This document shows positions 1-8,706 of a DNA stretch of 64,000 nt, in pieces. Under the pieces are notes generated by a model. The model did no database searches, was not told the origin of the DNA, and saw only the letters and a list, made by a program, of their open reading frames with translations. Position numbers and translations under genes: made by a program. Origin of the DNA: Rhodococcus sp. OK302. GTDB taxonomy: Bacteria; Actinomycetota; Actinomycetes; Mycobacteriales; Mycobacteriaceae. Position 1 is the first letter of the stretch. Each line of letters begins with the position of its first letter. Location: the NCBI RefSeq assembly GCF_002245895.1, contig NZ_NPJZ01000002.1:186001-250000 (forward strand), written 5' to 3'.

Positions 1-1
1 C

Positions 2-178
2 GACACCGCCGCGCGGGTACTCGACACCGCCGGCAATCCGATTCGGGGCCTCTACGCGGCAGGCAACACGATGGCCGCACCCAGCGGCACCGTCTATCCG
101 GGCGGCGGAAACCCGATTGGAACCAGCATGCTCTTCAGTCACCTCGCCGCTCTCGACATGACCGGCCGTCAAGCGTGA
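2..178 (+). CDS. FAD-dependent dehydrogenase, C-terminal fragment (3-ketosteroid-dehydrogenase-like)
   Basis: This open frame enters from the left edge and ends at TGA 176-178, giving 58 residues of a C-terminus. It contains GLYAAGNTMAAPSG followed by YPGGGNPIG, the glycine-rich FAD-binding end shared by fumarate-reductase and 3-ketosteroid-delta1-dehydrogenase type flavoproteins. The catalytic part lies outside the window, so the substrate cannot be assigned. A strong hairpin follows 45 bases later. The thioesterase and CoA-ligase neighbours agree with a role in steroid or alicyclic catabolism, but that is inference. Confidence 0.8.
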   Translation, partial: DTAARVLDTAGNPIRGLYAAGNTMAAPSGTVYPGGGNPIGTSMLFSHLAALDMTGRQA

Positions 179-222
179 GAACGGACCCCCTCCACCAACT
201 GAACCATGTCGAATGAGAACGT

Positions 223-251
223 GCTGGGGCCGCGATCGCCGCGGCCCCAGC
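223..251 (+). terminator. hairpin after the flavoprotein gene
   Basis: A perfect 12-bp stem (GCTGGGGCCGCG with its complement, 5-base loop) lies 45 bases after the stop codon at 178. No T tract follows, as is common for actinobacterial terminators. Confidence 0.6.
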
Positions 252-696
252 GATCGAGCCGAGCCTGAATCCACTGATCTCTATGTCGGGTAGCGGTATA
301 TCGACAGGACGAAGACGCCACCGCAGCATCCCTGGTACGCAATAGCTGGCGGCGACTGATCCACTCGTCGTCACTCCATCTATTTGTCCGATCGTCCTGC
401 GATTTCCGAGATTTTCCACCGACAGTTGTCACTGAAGGTCCGGGCAAAGATGACCTTTTCCGCAGCTGTGAACGAAACCTGCGCCACATGATCACAGGAG
501 CGTCGACGGCACGGTCAGTGCGCGGGGTGAGGACGGCGCACATCGCGGATATACACGCTGAAAGTGTTGTCTCATAACACTGTTCAGAATTTCTGGAATC
601 GGGATCGCAACCGCCATTCATCCCAGAAGAAAACTAGAACATGTTACATTTCGAATATTCGAGCAGATGAAATGACTGAAAAGGAAGTCAGCAACG
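252..696. other. intergenic region before the thioesterase gene
   Basis: I see no convincing coding sequence here. The stretch from about 565 to 680 is more AT-rich than its surroundings and probably carries the promoter of the gene at 697. A ribosome-binding site AAGGAAG is at 681-687. Confidence 0.4.
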
Positions 697-1488
697 ATGG
701 CCAGTTTCTTCACCAAACGCGGAGACCTACTCCTAGCCCAAGAGTTGGCGGTCAGCGCCTGGGCACCGACCCAAGTGGGCGGTCACGCCGTCTGCGGTCT
801 CCTCGCTCGCCAGCTCGAGACTCACTGTCCGACCGGCTTCGTCCCGGCCCGGCTGACGGTGGACCTCTTCAAGCCGGTCTCGAACGCCCCGATCGAGGTA
901 CGCAGCGAGATCGTCCGGCACGGCACGAGGATCACCGCCGCTGATGCTTTCATCGTCCAAGACGAGCAGGTGCGGGCACGAGCCTCGGTGGTGTTCCTGA
1001 CCACCGGAGCCGAGCCGGCGGGACGGGTGTGGAGTCCGGAGGCGGACCTTCCTGTGCCTCCGGAAGGATGCGTATCTCCGCAGGGATCACCGCCGCTGTT
1101 CAAGAGCAGCGACCGCGAGTGGACACACGATTTTGCGGCGAACCAGAACGCCGACCGCAAAATCTCCTGGTACAGCCTGCCCGCGCTCGTAGACGGCGAA
1201 CCGATCTCGCCGTTCCAACGCGCCGCGGTGCTCGGCGACACCACGAACCTCGTATGCCACTGGGGATCCGAGGGTGCCGGGTACATCAACGCGGACATGA
1301 CCCTCACATTGTCGCGGTTGCCCGTCGGCTACGAATTGGGCCTGCGCGCGGACAACACTATTGCCACCGAAGGCATCTCGATCGGCACTGCAACGCTCTA
1401 CGACAGGACCGGTCCGCTCGGCACCTGCGTGGTCACCGCACTGTCCAACGCCCGCCGGCAGATCGACTTCGCTACCTCTCAGCTCTGA
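697..1488 (+). CDS. thioesterase-like superfamily protein (double hotdog)
   Basis: The 263-residue product has the layout of the thioesterase-like superfamily, in which two hotdog folds sit in tandem and acyl-CoA thioesters are hydrolysed or bound. The N-terminal half has the typical start of that family, with a conserved GGHAVCGLLAR segment near residue 27 and RLTVDLFKPV near residue 52. The C-terminal half (about 130-260) holds the second hotdog, ending GTCVVTALSNARRQ. Start 697 is preceded by AAGGAAG at 681-687. A small hairpin follows at 1538-1561. It is a single gene with a catabolic neighbourhood; the acyl substrate is unknown. Confidence 0.8.
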   Translation: MASFFTKRGDLLLAQELAVSAWAPTQVGGHAVCGLLARQLETHCPTGFVPARLTVDLFKPVSNAPIEVRSEIVRHGTRITAADAFIVQDEQVRARASVVFLTTGAEPAGRVWSPEADLPVPPEGCVSPQGSPPLFKSSDREWTHDFAANQNADRKISWYSLPALVDGEPISPFQRAAVLGDTTNLVCHWGSEGAGYINADMTLTLSRLPVGYELGLRADNTIATEGISIGTATLYDRTGPLGTCVVTALSNARRQIDFATSQL

Positions 1489-1537
1489 GCAAGCGGTGGC
1501 CGACGTGAAGAGGATTATCGGGCCGCCAGAGATGATG

Positions 1538-1561
1538 GCGAGCGCTCCACGGGGCGCTCGC
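1538..1561 (+). terminator. hairpin after the thioesterase gene
   Basis: An 8-bp perfect stem (GCGAGCGC paired with GCGCTCGC, 8-base loop) lies 50 bases after the stop codon at 1488. It has no T tract. Confidence 0.45.
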
Positions 1562-2187
1562 AATCAGAGCGACTAAGCTCCGATTCTTCGGAGCGGCGTC
1601 GCCGCTCGAACATCGGAATCGGGCCACAGCTGCAAGAAGTACGACGAAATCGTCATCCAGCGCCTGACATTCGACACCCGAGTCACGTCCCACCGCGTAC
1701 AACCGAACTCGGTATCAGCCTGGCCGTGAAATCAGACTTTCATCTGGAAAATCCTGGTAGTCGGTTTCGAAGTCCAGCATTCGAACGGTGGCGGTGTCGA
1801 AGGCCGCCGAGACCTCTTGAGCTTCAGTGCCAGCGGACGCGGGCTGTCGTCGGTGCGGACGAACAATATCCGGCTTGTCGGTGAGTTCTGGAACGCTGCC
1901 GCCTCATGGGTGAACTTTTGGGCTGTCAGTTTCAGGAGACAACGGCATTCTTCAAAAGACCACTGCACTGGCCATCGCTTCGACCTCGACATCATCATCG
2001 AGTCCTTCCCAATCTGACGGCTGAACCAATCGAGTCCTGGGGTTGATCGAGTGTTGGTTGGAAATGCCGCTGGGTTGTTGCCTCAGAACCCCCGATATGC
2101 ACGCGGTCAGTCTCGCTGATTGCGGATCAAATCCTGGCCAAAGCCAACCATTGAGGTATATAGATAGCGCCGCAGTAGGGTCCTGCT
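1562..2187. other. gene-poor stretch with a possible minus-strand remnant
   Basis: No complete gene is visible. On the minus strand between about 1830 and 1725 one frame reads EVSAAFDTATVRMLDFETD and then DYQDFPD, which has protein-like composition, while the neighbouring frame carries FVRTDDSPRPLALK just upstream. This could be the frameshifted end of a lost gene, but I do not recognise the family. Confidence 0.25.
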
Positions 2188-2838
2188 ATGACCACGATTG
2201 GGTTCTTGCATACGTCGCCAGTCCACGTTCCGACGTTTGACGGGTTGACCCACCAGACTTGGCCGCTACTCGGAACCATCCACGTCGTCGATGAGTCGAT
2301 CCTCACTCAGGCGCGCGCAGAGGGTCCCGAGATGACGCAATCTGCTGTCCGGGCTCACCTCAATGACCTCAAGGACAGTGGTGCCGATGCAGTTTGCTGC
2401 ACCTGCTCCACCATCGGGGATATCGCGGAGAAGGCAGGAATTGGCCTACCGGTGTTTCGCGTCGATCGCCCGATGGCTCGCAGGGCTGTCGAGATGGGGC
2501 CGCGAATCGGAGTGGTCGCCGCGTTGGAATCAACACTAGGCCCCACTCGGGATTTGATCGCTCAGGAAGCTGTTGCAATGGATTCTGAGATCAGCATTGA
2601 ACTCATGGTCGCTGGCCACGCATGGTCACTGTTCGAGGCCGGGGACATGGACGGCTACATTCGTGCCATCAGCGAGAGCACCCTCGCTCTGGAAGGCAGG
2701 GTAGATGTGATTGTGCTCGCCCAAGCAAGTATGGCACCCGCTGAAAAGCAACTCGCTGGCCTTTCGGTGCCTGTCCTGTCGAGCCCACGACTGGCTGTCG
2801 AACACGCTGCCGAAATGTGTTCCTTGACAGTGTCTTGA
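2188..2838 (+). CDS. aspartate/glutamate racemase family protein
   Basis: This 216-residue protein has the two-lobed architecture of the Asp/Glu/hydantoin racemase superfamily. The N-terminal part begins IGFLHTSPVHVPTFDGL, and the first catalytic-cysteine region reads CCTCSTIGD near residue 70. The position of the second catalytic cysteine is occupied by PVLSSPRLAVE near residue 195, so that cysteine is absent. This is how I remember the actinobacterial subgroup of this size, whose reaction is not established, so racemase activity should not be assumed. The gene stands alone, with remnants downstream. Confidence 0.75.
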   Translation: MTTIGFLHTSPVHVPTFDGLTHQTWPLLGTIHVVDESILTQARAEGPEMTQSAVRAHLNDLKDSGADAVCCTCSTIGDIAEKAGIGLPVFRVDRPMARRAVEMGPRIGVVAALESTLGPTRDLIAQEAVAMDSEISIELMVAGHAWSLFEAGDMDGYIRAISESTLALEGRVDVIVLAQASMAPAEKQLAGLSVPVLSSPRLAVEHAAEMCSLTVS

Positions 2839-2959
2839 TAAGCGGTTCAATCGAAGCTGCCGCCAGATCGGGAACGACTCGGTGATCATGCTTCCGCCTG
2901 GCGTGCAATCGCCTTCTGAAACTGACAGCGTCGCGTCGCGGTGTGGCGGCGCCGGGACG

Positions 2960-3181
2960 TCACACCCAGTAGGGCACACGGGCCCGGTACTTACGGAGCG
3001 CGTGGATCGCAAGCAGCCACCCGGCAACGGTGAAGCCCAGCACGATGTACCAGTGATATGCCCGCTGGGCCTGCCCGAGCAGTGGCGCTCGAATGATCTC
3101 GAGATAGTGAAACAGCGGGTTGAACTCCGCGATCCGGGCGCGACTCGCGGCCCGGTCCTCGAGAGCCTGCCCAACCACCAC
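2960..3181 (-). pseudogene. ABC-2 type transporter permease, C-terminal remnant
   Basis: The minus-strand frame reads FNPLFHYLEIIRAPLLGQ, then HWYIVLGFTVAGWLLAIHAL and ends RYRARVPYWV-like (KYRARVPYWV). This is the last membrane segment and tail of an ABC-2 exporter permease of the polysaccharide or teichoic-acid (Wzm/TagG) type. Only about 60 residues of a roughly 270-residue protein remain, and no ATPase partner is nearby. The 5' boundary lies around 3150, where the similarity stops. I call it a deletion remnant; the family match is clear from the tail motif. Confidence 0.65.
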
Positions 3182-3492
3182 AGAAAAAAGGGGGACGTGC
3201 CATCACCGCAGTTCAGACCGCATAAACGGTGCACCTCGACAGCAGTGAACCCGCACCACGCCCAGGCGCCCGACATCCCAACAACACCCCCGCACCGCAC
3301 CGCACCGCGGGAACACCACACCGCCGAGGCCCTCCCGCCACGGCCGCCCACATTCGCAACTCGTCAGATAGCGCGGCACAATCTCACACTCAACCTAAAT
3401 CTGATGACTCAGGTACGCGCGAACTCCACTCGGCGACTCCGCATGGACATAAGGCTGGACGGACAAAGCGCCGCCGCCCGATACTCAGCACC
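3182..3492. other. low-complexity C-rich intergenic stretch
   Basis: No gene is recognised. A copy of a short dispersed repeat (GACGTGCCATCACCGCAGTT) sits at 3194-3213, with relatives at 17468, 18051 and 55535. Confidence 0.3.
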
Positions 3493-3977
3493 GTGGACCA
3501 TGCTGCGAACGAACCCGATCACACCACCGCCCGGAACTCCACGAGCTTCTCAATGAGCTCAAACGCCGAGAGCCCATCTTTCATCAACCAGAGTTCTGCA
3601 CCACGCGAGAAGACTTCAACCAACTCACTGCCCCGACGTTCTGGGAAACCGGAGCCTCCAGCCGACGCTACAGCCGCGAATACATCTGGTCAGTTCTCGA
3701 ACAACGATTCGCGGCGAACCCCACCAACGACCTCAACAGCAACTGGAAGACCAGCGAATTCCAACTACGCGAGATCGCCCCAACCACTTATCTCTTGACC
3801 TACACACTCCTTCAGAACACCAGACTCACCCGCAGAGTGACTGTATGGCAGGCCCCTGATCGGAGCGCCGGCCGCGAATCGGTCGCGTTCGGTTGGTCGG
3901 GTACCGGACGAGCGGAAAGGCCCATCCACGCGGTTCGGACAAACTTCGCAGTTTCCGACATCTGTTACGTGAAGTAA
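3493..3977 (+). pseudogene. DUF4440 / NTF2-like domain protein, frameshifted
   Basis: From 3528 the frame encodes RPELHELLNELKRREPIFH, then FNQLTAPTFWETGASSRRYS, REYIWSVLEQRF and LREIAPTTYLLTYTLLQ. This is the conserved core of DUF4440 (nuclear-transport-factor-2-like) proteins. No start codon exists in this frame; a protein-like N-terminus (VDHAANEPDHTTA) lies in the +1 frame from about 3493, so a frameshift near 3530 is likely. After VTVWQAP near 3850 the sequence loses family resemblance up to TAA at 3977, suggesting a second lesion. It is probably a non-functional relic. Confidence 0.6.
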
Positions 3978-4131
3978 CACACAACACGCGGAGTTCACCC
4001 ACCCCAATGGGGACTGCGCCGTCACCACTGGCGATAGCCCGATTGCCTCCCAATACCACCAAGAAATGTGCATTGACCATAGGAAACGACACTTCCCCTC
4101 CCCTATCACGGCGCCGAGCGAGAAGCTGCGG

Positions 4132-4580
4132 TCAGACCGGTTTGAGGAGCTCCGGGGTGTTGTTGCGAGGCGAGTTGACCGCGGTTCCGACTTCGTAGGG
4201 TTCGAGGTGCGGTTCGGGAACCGAATTCATCAGCGCGTCAACGTCTTCGAGACTGGTCAAGGCGGGGTCGAGCCAGTGTTCCCAGAATGTTTCCGGGAGG
4301 ATGACCGGCGATCGGTTATGTACGTGCCCGAGAGAATCCTGCGCTGGTCTCGTCAAAACTGTTGTCGTCCAAAGCCATTTGTTCGGGTCATCCTCCGGAA
4401 GATCAGGATTGGGCCACAGTTCGTAGAGGCCGGCCATCGCGAGGACACCGTTCCCGTGCAGGAAGTAGGGAGTTGCTTTGCCGTGCTCGTTCTTCTACCA
4501 CTCGAAGTAGCCGTCGGCCGGCAGGATTGCCCGCCGTTCGGATGCTGCCCGTTTGAAGGACGGCTTCTCGGCCAGCGCCC
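4132..4580 (-). pseudogene. SOS response-associated peptidase (SRAP/YedK family) fragment with nonsense codon
   Basis: Read on the minus strand, the frame gives LAEKPSFKRAASERRAILPA, DGYFEW, a TAG stop (plus-strand 4495-4497), KNEHGKATPYFLHG, then LYELWPNPDLPEDDPNKW and VHNRSPVILPETFWEHWLD. These are the central and C-terminal signatures of SRAP (HMCES/YedK) proteins, which shield abasic sites in single-stranded DNA. The TAG replaces the Tyr usually found after FEW. The N-terminus with the catalytic Cys2 (MCGR) is missing upstream of about 4580. I regard it as dead; a 101-residue downstream frame starting at 4437 would lack the active site. Confidence 0.7.
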
Positions 4581-5145
4581 GCAGATGTCACTGTCGGACT
4601 TCTCCTGACCGACGTTGTTGCCGGTGTCGCAGTTGGTGCCGGCACCGCTGTCGAGTGCGGAGCTGCAGGGAGCCGACAACTGCGCGTGCGCTGCCACTTC
4701 CTCGCGGCCGAGCGCCGGACTTCGATGCAATTGGCGGTTCGGACAAGGTCATCACCTTGCTCGACTTCCGACTGGACGAACCAGATTGGCAACGAAACGC
4801 TCACCTAATGGGAGACGACCTCTACGTCCTCGTGATGTCCCGACAACGTCAGCCTGGCAGCGGCGGATTCTTGCCCGGCGACCAGCGGCCTCTGCGATCT
4901 GACTGACAGCCCGCCTATCCCCCGAATTCACGTTTACCGGGAAGCATGTCCGCAGCTGGGTCCGTCATGCGAATCCATCAACCGCGCACTGGCACCCTCT
5001 AACCTGAAACCATGACTTTCAGCACCTTAGGCGTTCGACCAGCCGCGAGTTCACTTGCCGCTATGTGCACTCTGGCGAGTCCTCTACCCGGGTCGCCCGC
5101 GCGTACGCGCAATCTGTCTGTCGACGAGTTCGAAAGGGTCCTCTC
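4581..5145. other. gene-free stretch before the Imm22-like gene
   Basis: I find no recognisable gene here. The N-terminal half of the SRAP gene would be expected on the minus strand but is not present in any frame. Confidence 0.3.
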
Positions 5146-5715
5146 ATGAACCCGCGGCACAGCGAAGAGTACAAGCGGCATCTTGTCGACGAAGCATTCA
5201 ACCGGACGCCACCCGGTGGCTTCCCCGAAATCGAACGGCGCGAGGGACTTACCCCCGGCACCCTCTTCGACTGGGTAGATACCTATGGACCGCCGAAACC
5301 ACTCGCCCCCTTCTCCGCTTTGCATTTCTGGATCGGCACGACCGAACAAACTGAAGCGGAGTTCTTCGCCTACTTCGATGTGCCCGACGCCTACTGGAAA
5401 GACGAGGACGTCTCCGCGATCGACGCCGGTGTCGGGTTCAACATTGACCTCGACGAGGCGTACGCCTACGACGACGATCTGCTGCTCAGCATTCACGATG
5501 ATGTTCCGATGCTTGTCGCCGAACTCATCGCCGAGAGCACGCTCGAATCGGATGCCTCCGCAGCAGCAATCGTGAAGGCATGCGCTGAACGAGGCATCCA
5601 TACCGCCAACGCCATGTTCGTCTACGCCGACCCGACGCAAAGCATCCAGGACACGACGAAGCTGTACAACCATTTGCCGTACATCGGCCTGTTCCCAAGC
5701 AGGGAAAGCATCTGA
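5146..5715 (+). CDS. Imm22-like protein with N-terminal transposase-type helix-turn-helix segment
   Basis: The 189-residue product has two parts. Residues 1-55 (SEEYKRHLVDEAF, then REGLTPGTLFDWVDTYG) resemble the helix-turn-helix opening of IS3-type OrfA proteins. Residues 58-185 are acidic, with SALHFWIGTTEQTEAEFFAY, AGVGFNIDLDEAYAYDDDLL and a C-terminal helix-rich part, resembling immunity protein 22, a family that neutralises polymorphic toxins. ATG 5146 follows GAAAGGG at 5132-5138; the same frame is open upstream but has no better start. No toxin gene is adjacent. The Imm22 match is from motif memory only. Confidence 0.5.
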   Translation: MNPRHSEEYKRHLVDEAFNRTPPGGFPEIERREGLTPGTLFDWVDTYGPPKPLAPFSALHFWIGTTEQTEAEFFAYFDVPDAYWKDEDVSAIDAGVGFNIDLDEAYAYDDDLLLSIHDDVPMLVAELIAESTLESDASAAAIVKACAERGIHTANAMFVYADPTQSIQDTTKLYNHLPYIGLFPSRESI

Positions 5716-6007
5716 ACACCGAACGTCGGGCCGCGAAACCGGGGAGCACCTCGAGACGACGCTGAAGGACACCCCACTTCAATGACTTCCAATCACCGCC
5801 GCCGCTGGCACCGCGGGCAGAAGTGAGAGCCACGCGGGCATGAGCCATTGCCTTTCGCTGTCGAGCCCATGTTCGACGTGTCCTGGTCCGTCGATGCGGT
5901 GGTAGATCGTATCTACGAAGATCTGCAACGTATTGGACGAAATTTCAAACGGATTCCACTTGAACGTCTCCGGACTCGCCGGTGCGATTCACCCCGTCGT
6001 TTCTGGA
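5716..6007. other. convergent intergenic region
   Basis: This lies between the ends of the Imm22-like gene and the TetR gene. No gene or clear hairpin is seen. Confidence 0.3.
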
Positions 6008-6634
6008 CTAGTTTTCAACCGTCGTTAACATCCCATCAGATGCGCAGTTCACTATCGATCGCGCGATGCTCCGATAGCGGTCTGCGATCGCATCGATCGA
6101 CAGGCGTCCGGACGGGTCGAACCATTGACAGACCCCATTGATCAGATCCATCAGTGCGAGGGTCGTGATCTCGACATCGGTGGTCGCGGATCCCGGGTCT
6201 CGGATGGCGGCCACCGTGTCACGAACGGCACGTTGGTAGGTGGACTGCAGGTCCACGATGGTTTTTAACTGGATGGGAGAGAGCGCGCCGCGGTTGCCCC
6301 GAATGCTGAGCAGTTCAGCGTTCCGTGCGCTGCTGATCTGCAGATGCAGTGTGATTGCTTCGTCCAGGCGATCTTGCGGCGCACGTGTCGAGTCGGTCAG
6401 GACGGGGAGTATTGCGTCGTTGAATTCGCGCATGAATTGCAGGGATATGGCGAACAGTAGATCCTGTTTATTTCGATAGTGGTGGTACATCGTCGACGAC
6501 GAGATTCCGACGGCGTCGGCAATCTCGCGGATCGTGGTCATACCGTATCCGCGTTGGTGAAACAACCGCGCCGCTTCGACTCTGATCTGCTCGGCCACGT
6601 CCACGCCGGCCTCGAGTCCGAGGTTTCTCGCCAT
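6008..6634 (-). CDS. TetR family transcriptional regulator
   Basis: This 208-residue regulator has a TetR helix-turn-helix at about residues 13-58 (ARLFHQRGYGMTTIREIA, then GISSSTMYHHYRNKQDLLF), followed by a helical ligand-binding domain of normal length. ATG 6634 is chosen because GGAGG lies just upstream (CTTCGGAGGTGAAA before the start); the frame is open a further 56 codons without a site. It is the first of two TetR genes left of the catabolic cluster. The effector is unknown, and it may control the cluster or itself. Confidence 0.85.
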   Translation of the reverse strand: MARNLGLEAGVDVAEQIRVEAARLFHQRGYGMTTIREIADAVGISSSTMYHHYRNKQDLLFAISLQFMREFNDAILPVLTDSTRAPQDRLDEAITLHLQISSARNAELLSIRGNRGALSPIQLKTIVDLQSTYQRAVRDTVAAIRDPGSATTDVEITTLALMDLINGVCQWFDPSGRLSIDAIADRYRSIARSIVNCASDGMLTTVEN

Positions 6635-6967
6635 TTTCACCTCCGAAGTGAACAGTGATCCGGTTCCGCGTGCATTCAAAGAAAAATCTAGCAGGAGAAC
6701 GACGTCTCGGATCCGGTCCTCGGTTCCTCGGGGCGGTGGTGCGTACTCCAATGTAGTCTCGCTCAGTCGCGGCGTCGAAGCCTTCACTGGCGTTCGAGGC
6801 ACTGGCCGCTAGACCGAGATTGTGTGCGAGATCTTTTGAAATTTTCCTCCAGCGCCCGCTCGGGCGTGGACGTGCCTCACGTGCGGTGACGATTCGTGGG
6901 TCCTGATCCTTGGGGCACAGTCGACTATTGGTTAAATCGACTGTGCCCCAAGCAATTTTCAGATGTG
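6635..6967. other. region between the two TetR genes
   Basis: It carries the promoter region of the gene starting at 6634 and, at its right end, a strong hairpin at 6910-6951. No coding sequence is supported. Confidence 0.4.
6910..6951 (-). terminator. hairpin after the second TetR gene
   Basis: A perfect 15-bp stem (TTGGGGCACAGTCGA with its complement, 12-base loop) sits 17 bases beyond the stop of the minus-strand TetR gene ending at 6968. Confidence 0.7.
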
Positions 6968-7585
6968 TCAGGTACTGGGGATGATACTGGCGCCGAGTCG
7001 CCAGATGGTGTCCAACAGGTACTGACGTGAGGGTGTCACCTCGCGGCTCATGGCCTCGGCCATGAGCTCACGGAACGCTCCCAGAAACGCCGCAGAGACG
7101 AGGCGTGCATCGACCGCGGGATCAACCTCGCCGTTGCGCTGTGCGTACGCGACGTTGCGTGCGGCCATGTCGATCTGGGCGGCGAGGCGTTCTGCATCCG
7201 CTTGAGCGGCTGACGGTTCGCGCATTCGCCGACCCATGACGATCTGCGCGAGCCCGTCCTCGAACAGGAAATCTATCTCGCGGGACAGGCGCAAGCGCTC
7301 ACGCTCGGTCCAGCCGAGTTCCGGCGATACCGGGACCGCGAAGACGGCGTCGTCGTAGGAGTCGTAGAAGCCGTGAACAACAGCGGCGACCAGACCGTCC
7401 TTTGCGCCGAAGTACCGGTAGAGCAACCCTGGAGATGTCTCGGAGCGTGCCGCGACCTTTGCAACCTCCAGGGTCCCTCCCGTCTCCAGAAGTTCCGCGC
7501 GGGCGGCCGCGATGAACCTCAATCGGGTGGCGTCACCGCGGGCCGTCCGCCCGTAGCGGGTGGTTTTGTCAGACGTGGATGACAT
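6968..7585 (-). CDS. TetR family transcriptional regulator
   Basis: The 205-residue product has a TetR-type DNA-binding domain (RFIAAARAELLETGGTLEVA, then RSETSPGLLYRYFGAKDGLV) and a ligand domain ending LLDTIWRLGASIIP. ATG 7585 overlaps the last 17 bases of the enoyl-CoA hydratase gene, so the two are co-transcribed in the same direction. Longer starts exist up to 7657 but would overlap the hydratase further. The 18-bp palindrome upstream of the hydratase (8477-8494) is a candidate operator for this regulator, because it sits in front of the operon that includes it. Confidence 0.85.
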   Translation of the reverse strand: MSSTSDKTTRYGRTARGDATRLRFIAAARAELLETGGTLEVAKVAARSETSPGLLYRYFGAKDGLVAAVVHGFYDSYDDAVFAVPVSPELGWTERERLRLSREIDFLFEDGLAQIVMGRRMREPSAAQADAERLAAQIDMAARNVAYAQRNGEVDPAVDARLVSAAFLGAFRELMAEAMSREVTPSRQYLLDTIWRLGASIIPST

Positions 7586-8459
7586 TGTTCGGGTTCGGTT
7601 GCTCGTCGGCCGGCGCAGCGCTGTAGTCACCGAACGGTGTATCCCGCTCCGCGACAACCGCTGCGACGCCCTGTTGTTCGGCGATGGTGATGAACTTCTT
7701 CGCTTCGGGGGTGTTGCGCATCAGGCCGTCGAGAATCGGGCCGAGCATCTGGGTGCTCGCGAGCCCCTGGTTCTCGTAGGCCTGATTGACGATCAGCTTC
7801 ATGGCCGAAAGCTGGGAAACGGGAATGCTCGCCAACTGGGCGGCCATCTTGGCTACCTCAGCTTCGAGATCCTCGAACGGAACAGCCTTGTTGATCAGGC
7901 CGATACGCTCCGCCTCGACGCCAGACACTGCTTTGCCAGTCAGTGCGTACTCCTTCGCTTTGGCCATCCCGAGCCGGTAGATCCACATGCCGGAGAGGTG
8001 GCAACCCCACATGCGAGCATACGGCGTACCGATTCGAGCGTCCTCGGAGGCAATGACGATGTCCGCGCCGAGGGCCATTTCGCTCCCACCGCCGACGCAC
8101 CAGCCATGGATCTGAGCAATAACCGGCTTCGGGCTGCGCCAGATACTCATGAACTTCTGCGTCGGGGATTCTGATGGAGCGGTCGCCATCACAAAATCCT
8201 TGCCCGCGTCCCACTCTCCGTCGGTGTTCATCTGATCTTCCCAATGCTTGAAACCGCCACTGAAATCGTATCCGGCACAGAATGATCGGCCTGCGCCACG
8301 GACGACGACGACCTTGACCTCGGAGTCGCGGTTCGCCCTGGTCATGGCGTCCTGAAATTCATCGGGCATCGGAGGAACGATGGTGTTCAGACGCTCGGGG
8401 CGATTGAACGTGATCGTGGCAACCGGACCGGTAACGGAATACAGCAGAGTCTCGTACAT
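7569..8459 (-). CDS. enoyl-CoA hydratase/isomerase (crotonase) family protein
   Basis: The 296-residue protein carries crotonase signatures: GAGRSFCAGYDFSG near residue 56 (oxyanion-hole region), then PVIAQIHGWCVGGGSEMALG near residue 113 (second oxyanion loop), and ADIVIASEDARIGTPYAR. Members hydrate or isomerise enoyl-CoA esters during beta-oxidation or ring cleavage. The start ATG 8459 is preceded by AAGGAG. It is the first gene of a leftward unit with the TetR gene at 7585 and is divergent from the dehydrogenase gene at 8707. The catalytic glutamates are not certain from motif reading, so the exact reaction stays open. Confidence 0.85.
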   Translation of the reverse strand: MYETLLYSVTGPVATITFNRPERLNTIVPPMPDEFQDAMTRANRDSEVKVVVVRGAGRSFCAGYDFSGGFKHWEDQMNTDGEWDAGKDFVMATAPSESPTQKFMSIWRSPKPVIAQIHGWCVGGGSEMALGADIVIASEDARIGTPYARMWGCHLSGMWIYRLGMAKAKEYALTGKAVSGVEAERIGLINKAVPFEDLEAEVAKMAAQLASIPVSQLSAMKLIVNQAYENQGLASTQMLGPILDGLMRNTPEAKKFITIAEQQGVAAVVAERDTPFGDYSAAPADEQPNPNNVIHV

Positions 8460-8476
8460 GGTTTCTCCTTCATTGG

Positions 8477-8494
8477 TAAAGTAAATTCACTTTA
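8477..8494. promoter_or_regulatory. TetR-type operator palindrome
   Basis: TAAAGTAAATTCACTTTA is an inverted repeat with 6-base arms TAAAGT and ACTTTA around a 6-base spacer, located 18 bases before the start of the enoyl-CoA hydratase gene. The position fits an autoregulated TetR operator. Confidence 0.6.
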
Positions 8495-8706
8495 TCTTCA
8501 CGATGGCGTAAATGTCCACCCTTTGAGCTAAGTCGCTTCCAGCCTTCGGCAACTCAACAAGGGGGATGATGGCCAGCCCATTGACAGGCGCATAGTGACG
8601 TGGGTAACTTGATGCCCATTCGATCGGTCGATCAAACAATCGACCCAATCACTCTGTGCGCAAACATCATCCAGCAAGTAGATATTGATAGGGAGACTCG
8701 TCCGTC

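Noticed and set aside
1817..2017. 66-residue plus-strand ORF
   Set aside because: No ribosome-binding site and unlikely composition; the opposite strand carries a more protein-like but broken reading.
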